Below are positions 61,382 to 64,000 of a stretch of 64,000 nt of DNA, in pieces. Position 1 is the stretch's first letter; the number at the start of each line of letters is the position of its first letter. The translations under genes were made by a program, and so were the position numbers. The DNA is taken from positions 25,541 through 89,540 of the forward strand of contig JAFUWG010000001.1 in assembly GCA_017483605.1 (NCBI GenBank), given 5' to 3'. The notes below the pieces were generated by a model. It had not been told where the DNA came from and did not search any database. It saw only the letters and a list, made by a program, of their open reading frames with translations. The stretch comes from Bacteroidaceae bacterium. Its GTDB lineage: Bacteria; Bacteroidota; Bacteroidia; Bacteroidales; Bacteroidaceae.

Positions 61382-61702
61382 TTATTCGCAGAACATCTGA
61401 TGAAGAATGTCTTGCAATTGTGTTTGTTCATCAGACGAGAGGGTGGTAATCTTCTTTTTCAGTCGGCTCTTGTCAATTGTCCTTATTTGGTCTGTGACAA
61501 TCTCACCGTTGCGACCATCTACGTTGCATGGTATTCGATAAGGATAGCCGTGGATGGCCGAGGTGATGGGGATGATGATGACAGTGGCAAGATATTGATT
61601 AAGTTCCTTGGGACTAACAACGACACAGGGGCGCACTTTCTGCATCTCTGCGCCAACTGTAGGGTTCAGGTCAACCCAATAGACATCAAACTGATTTACC
61701 AT
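61382..61702 (-). CDS. mazF: MazF/PemK-type endoribonuclease toxin
   Basis: A 106-residue toxin of the MazF/PemK fold: FDVYWVDLNPTVGAEMQKVRP at the N-terminus (the RPCVVVSP strand follows), VIIIPITSA and IVTDQIRTIDKSRL with the catalytic Arg/Asp region. It cuts mRNA at short sequences. Its start overlaps the antitoxin stop by seven bases. The pair sits, in the opposite direction, between GLPGLI copies 1 and 2. Confidence 0.93.
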   Translation of the reverse strand: MVNQFDVYWVDLNPTVGAEMQKVRPCVVVSPKELNQYLATVIIIPITSAIHGYPYRIPCNVDGRNGEIVTDQIRTIDKSRLKKKITTLSSDEQTQLQDILHQMFCE

Positions 61703-61950
61703 TGCCAGTCCTCCAACTTATCGTCCTCGAATATATCTCCTGCAATCATCTGGTCATCACCCTGTTTGTGTGCCTTGCGTGCTGCGGCAGACCATCCTTT
61801 TCGAACAGCGGTCTTTGTTGAGGGAACTTCTGTCAATACCATCCTTCGGATGTCACGGATAGCCGCGAGAGTTTTCTGCATGGCTACTTCGCTGTCAAAG
61901 ATGGGATTAAGTTCGCGGAACAGTTCCGCACGTAACTGTATTGCTGTCAT
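61696..61950 (-). CDS. Antitoxin partner of MazF
   Basis: An 84-residue protein directly upstream of the MazF gene. The first ~40 residues are helical (TAIQLRAELFRELNPIFDSE), the middle is basic (RKGWSAAARKAHKQG) and the end is acidic, a layout common for antitoxins that wrap their toxin. It also probably represses the operon. The promoter box is TACCTTTGC at 61987-61979 on the minus strand. Confidence 0.85.
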   Translation of the reverse strand: MTAIQLRAELFRELNPIFDSEVAMQKTLAAIRDIRRMVLTEVPSTKTAVRKGWSAAARKAHKQGDDQMIAGDIFEDDKLEDWQW

Positions 61951-61978
61951 ATTTGTAACGTTTTATTGGTTTCACGTC

Positions 61979-61987
61979 GCAAAGGTA
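61979..61987 (-). promoter_or_regulatory. -7 box of the toxin-antitoxin operon
   Basis: TACCTTTGC on the minus strand, 29 bases upstream of the antitoxin ATG. Confidence 0.65.
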
Positions 61988-62054
61988 CGAAATAAAATTG
62001 AGATTTAGTCTAAAAACAGACAATTTATGAATTATAGAATAAACAGAAATCATC

Positions 62055-62951
62055 ATGAGTAAGAAAATCATCACCATCATCCTCGCCCTCGCCGCTGTGT
62101 GCGGCGAGGCAAATGCGCAACCCAAAGTGGGCGGACGATGCCCGAGCCCCATTTATTCCAGAGACTTCTCGAAGATGGAAGTGCTGGACACGACACGGTT
62201 GCGAGTGCGTTATGCCTTCTGTGCCGAGAAGATAAACGACCCAAAGACATATATAGACCTACAGAGGCTCGATGTGGGCAGACGGATTGTGAAATACTAC
62301 AGCCAGTTCGTATATCTGAGCGACTCGCTGATTATGCATTGGCACAAGGCTAACCCGAACTCGCAGACAGGGCAAAGTTGGCTGGGCGAAGGTGGGCGTG
62401 GCAAAGGTCAATGGAGCGAATACGAGTGGAGCGACTACTTCTTCGAGAACGGACAACTGACGGAATACAGCCAGATGCCGCAGTGGTTGAACAAGTATGA
62501 CTCTTGGTACACCGAGCCTGCCCCCAAGCAGCAGTGGACGCTTCACGGGGAGACGCAGACCATCATCGGCTATCAATGCCAACGAGCCACCTGCCGTTTC
62601 CGTGGTCGTGATTTCGAGGCATGGTTTGCGCCATCCATTCCCGTGAAGCGAGGACCGTGGAAGTTCCAAGGTCTGCCGGGTCTCATCCTGAAGGTCTATG
62701 ACAAGGACAAACTCTACACCTTCGAGGCCATCGGACTGGAAACCCGCAAATATCCTATCACCCGCTTCAAACAGTTCAAGAACTACCACCGTTCCACCCG
62801 TGAAAAGGTGTGGAAGATGCAGCGACAATGGCACGAGAACTGGTTTAAGGCAGTCGATTTCCACAAGGCTACGATGGATGCCGCCGGAAACATGATAATA
62901 GGCGAAGCCGTGTCTATCTATACACCCTATAACCCATTGGAATTAGAATAA
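62055..62951 (+). CDS. GLPGLI family protein, copy 2
   Basis: A 298-residue exported protein with a signal peptide (about 1-22, nearly the same as in copies 1 and 3) and FQGLPGLILKVYDKD near residue 215, preceded by FRGRDFEAWFAPSIP and a CQRATC pair. Its C-terminal part (VWKMQRQWHENW) aligns with copy 1. It resumes the paralogue series after the toxin-antitoxin pair and is followed by copy 3 after 12 bases. Confidence 0.9.
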   Translation: MSKKIITIILALAAVCGEANAQPKVGGRCPSPIYSRDFSKMEVLDTTRLRVRYAFCAEKINDPKTYIDLQRLDVGRRIVKYYSQFVYLSDSLIMHWHKANPNSQTGQSWLGEGGRGKGQWSEYEWSDYFFENGQLTEYSQMPQWLNKYDSWYTEPAPKQQWTLHGETQTIIGYQCQRATCRFRGRDFEAWFAPSIPVKRGPWKFQGLPGLILKVYDKDKLYTFEAIGLETRKYPITRFKQFKNYHRSTREKVWKMQRQWHENWFKAVDFHKATMDAAGNMIIGEAVSIYTPYNPLELE

Positions 62952-62963
62952 ACATATATCATC

Positions 62964-63725
62964 ATGAGTAAGAAAATCATCACCATCGTCTTCGTCCTCC
63001 TCGTCGTGTGCAGTGGGGCAAGTGCGCAGCAGAAGCAGGGACACGTCATGCGCCCCAAGCCGAGGGGCGTGGGTAAGACGACTGTGGTAGGACAGGCACA
63101 ACTCGAAGTGGAGTATGCGCTGAATGCCACAGACATCAGCAATCCCAACACGTATCTCGACCTGCATGTCCTCAGGGCAGGAAAGGAACTGAGCAAGCAC
63201 TACAGCCGCTTTCTGGAGCGGGGCGACTCGCTTTACGATGCCTACATGAAAGCCAACCCGAACGCCGAGGGCGTGCCCAGCACGTTCTATACGATAGGCC
63301 GTGAGGGGCAGTACTGGAGCGAGTATCAGTCAACGGAAATCTTCACCGAGGGCGGTCAACAGACCTTCTACGCCTGGATGCCGTGGGCGATGGAGCGATA
63401 CAACGCTTACTACACCGAGCTAGTCGCACAGCAGCGGTGGACGCTAATCGACAAGCGACAGACCATCCTCGGCCACGAGTGCCAGAAAGCCACCACGCAC
63501 TGGCGGGGCCGTGACTTCGAGGCTTGGTTTGCCACCGACGTACCCGTGCGTCTCGGGCCGTGGTCGTTCGGTGGTCTGCCCGGCCTGATACTGAAACTTT
63601 ACGACACGCAACGGCTCTACACATGGGAGGCCGTCAGCCTACGCTCCGGCACGTTCCCCATCACTAAGCGGAAGTACGAAGGCTTCCACAAGGACTCTCG
63701 CGCCCATGTCTATAAACTAACGTGA
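62964..63725 (+). CDS. GLPGLI family protein, copy 3, C-terminally truncated
   Basis: A 253-residue exported protein with the same signal peptide and FGGLPGLILKLYDTQ near residue 210. It runs parallel to copies 1 and 2 until AHVYKLT and then stops, about 45-50 residues early, where the others continue with VWKMQR. The sequence after the stop is AT-rich and looks like the end of an insertion element, so the gene was probably cut by that insertion or a linked deletion. Confidence 0.8.
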   Translation: MSKKIITIVFVLLVVCSGASAQQKQGHVMRPKPRGVGKTTVVGQAQLEVEYALNATDISNPNTYLDLHVLRAGKELSKHYSRFLERGDSLYDAYMKANPNAEGVPSTFYTIGREGQYWSEYQSTEIFTEGGQQTFYAWMPWAMERYNAYYTELVAQQRWTLIDKRQTILGHECQKATTHWRGRDFEAWFATDVPVRLGPWSFGGLPGLILKLYDTQRLYTWEAVSLRSGTFPITKRKYEGFHKDSRAHVYKLT

Positions 63726-64000
63726 GTTCGACGAATTTAGTTCTAAAATAGTTACATGATTATTAGGTAATTAGCGATATTTTTAGTAAATTTGTAGTCG
63801 CTACAAAACAAATTCAACTAAAGAATATCGCTAATGTTTACCGAGGACAAAGTTACGAAAAAAGCTTGTAATAAACGAGGGATTTTGGAAGATTAACGCA
63901 ATTCGACCGTAAATAAAGGCAATCAGGGGAAAATCGAGGAAGTTCAAAAATCGGGATTACGCAAAATTGGGAGGATTGGTGAAGAAGTTAGGTTGCCAAA
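63726..64000. mobile_element. Possible insertion-sequence end or remnant
   Basis: ATTAGCGATATT (63770-63781) and AATATCGCTAAT (63834-63845) form a perfect 12-bp inverted repeat around an AT-rich stretch holding a -7-like box TAAATTTG (63787-63794). A 20-codon frame starts at 63844 with MFTEDKVTKK, which resembles the start of Bacteroidales IS982-type transposases and then stops. The rest of the window (to 64000) has no gene I can see. The resemblance is from memory and the element runs to the window edge. Confidence 0.4.

Overview
The window looks like a chromosomal segment of a Bacteroidales gut or oral anaerobe, most likely Prevotella or Segatella. The signs are promoters of the TTTG-N19/20-TAnnTTTG type, a hybrid two-component system beside glycoside hydrolases, type IX-like C-terminal sorting tails, UpxY-type NusG paralogues, GLPGLI-family proteins and a riboswitch-controlled thiamine uptake operon. 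Genus assignment is inference.

Layout. (1) 1-11242: end of a polysaccharide-utilisation region with a large secreted protein, a hybrid sensor/regulator, and a secreted GH30-GH43 fusion that fits xylan breakdown. (2) 11243-31892: a capsule or exopolysaccharide locus. It opens with a tyrosine recombinase. Next come a 201-bp element with 29-bp inverted repeats around a promoter (an invertible promoter, here pointing away from the locus, OFF), two UpxY-type antiterminators and a leader full of repeats. Seventeen mostly abutting biosynthesis genes follow, covering sugar aminotransferase, ATP-grasp ligase, epimerases, flippase, polymerase, glycosyltransferases and an IspD-like/SDR/LicD set. The middle of this cluster is clearly more AT-rich than its flanks. 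(3) 32015-39629: housekeeping and scattered genes, namely an ATPase, tRNA-fMet and tRNA-Leu, RlpA, an ABC-F protein, a flavodoxin-ferredoxin protein, a DUF1460 hydrolase and an O-acetylhomoserine sulfhydrylase. (4) 39630-44730: an accessory stretch with a 5'-truncated tatC, a BspA-like leucine-rich-repeat protein, a candidate ~400-nt structured RNA with its own promoter and terminator, a 20-unit degenerate 23-nt repeat array, and a three-gene DUF3791/DUF3990 cassette between 89-bp direct repeats. (5) 44734-50365: a rhodanese/metallo-hydrolase protein, a cobalamin riboswitch split by two palindromic elements, and a three-gene biotin-dependent acyl-CoA carboxylase operon. (6) 50465-54255: TPP riboswitch, TonB receptor, PnuT and thiamine pyrophosphokinase, read leftward. 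(7) 54431-64000: M13 peptidase, YhaM-like nuclease, a TonB-type barrel followed by three GLPGLI paralogues interrupted by a MazF toxin-antitoxin pair, and an IS-like end.

The most unusual features are not protein genes. Tandem arrays with an exact 23-nt period but unrelated sequences occur at five separate intergenic sites, two of them on either side of the recombinase gene. A small palindrome has entered three protein-coding genes in frame and also sits, twice in tandem, inside the conserved core of the B12 riboswitch. Long, near-perfect inverted repeats mark several gene borders. The phase-variable promoter, UpxY pair, C-rich leader and capsule genes together look like one regulated system.
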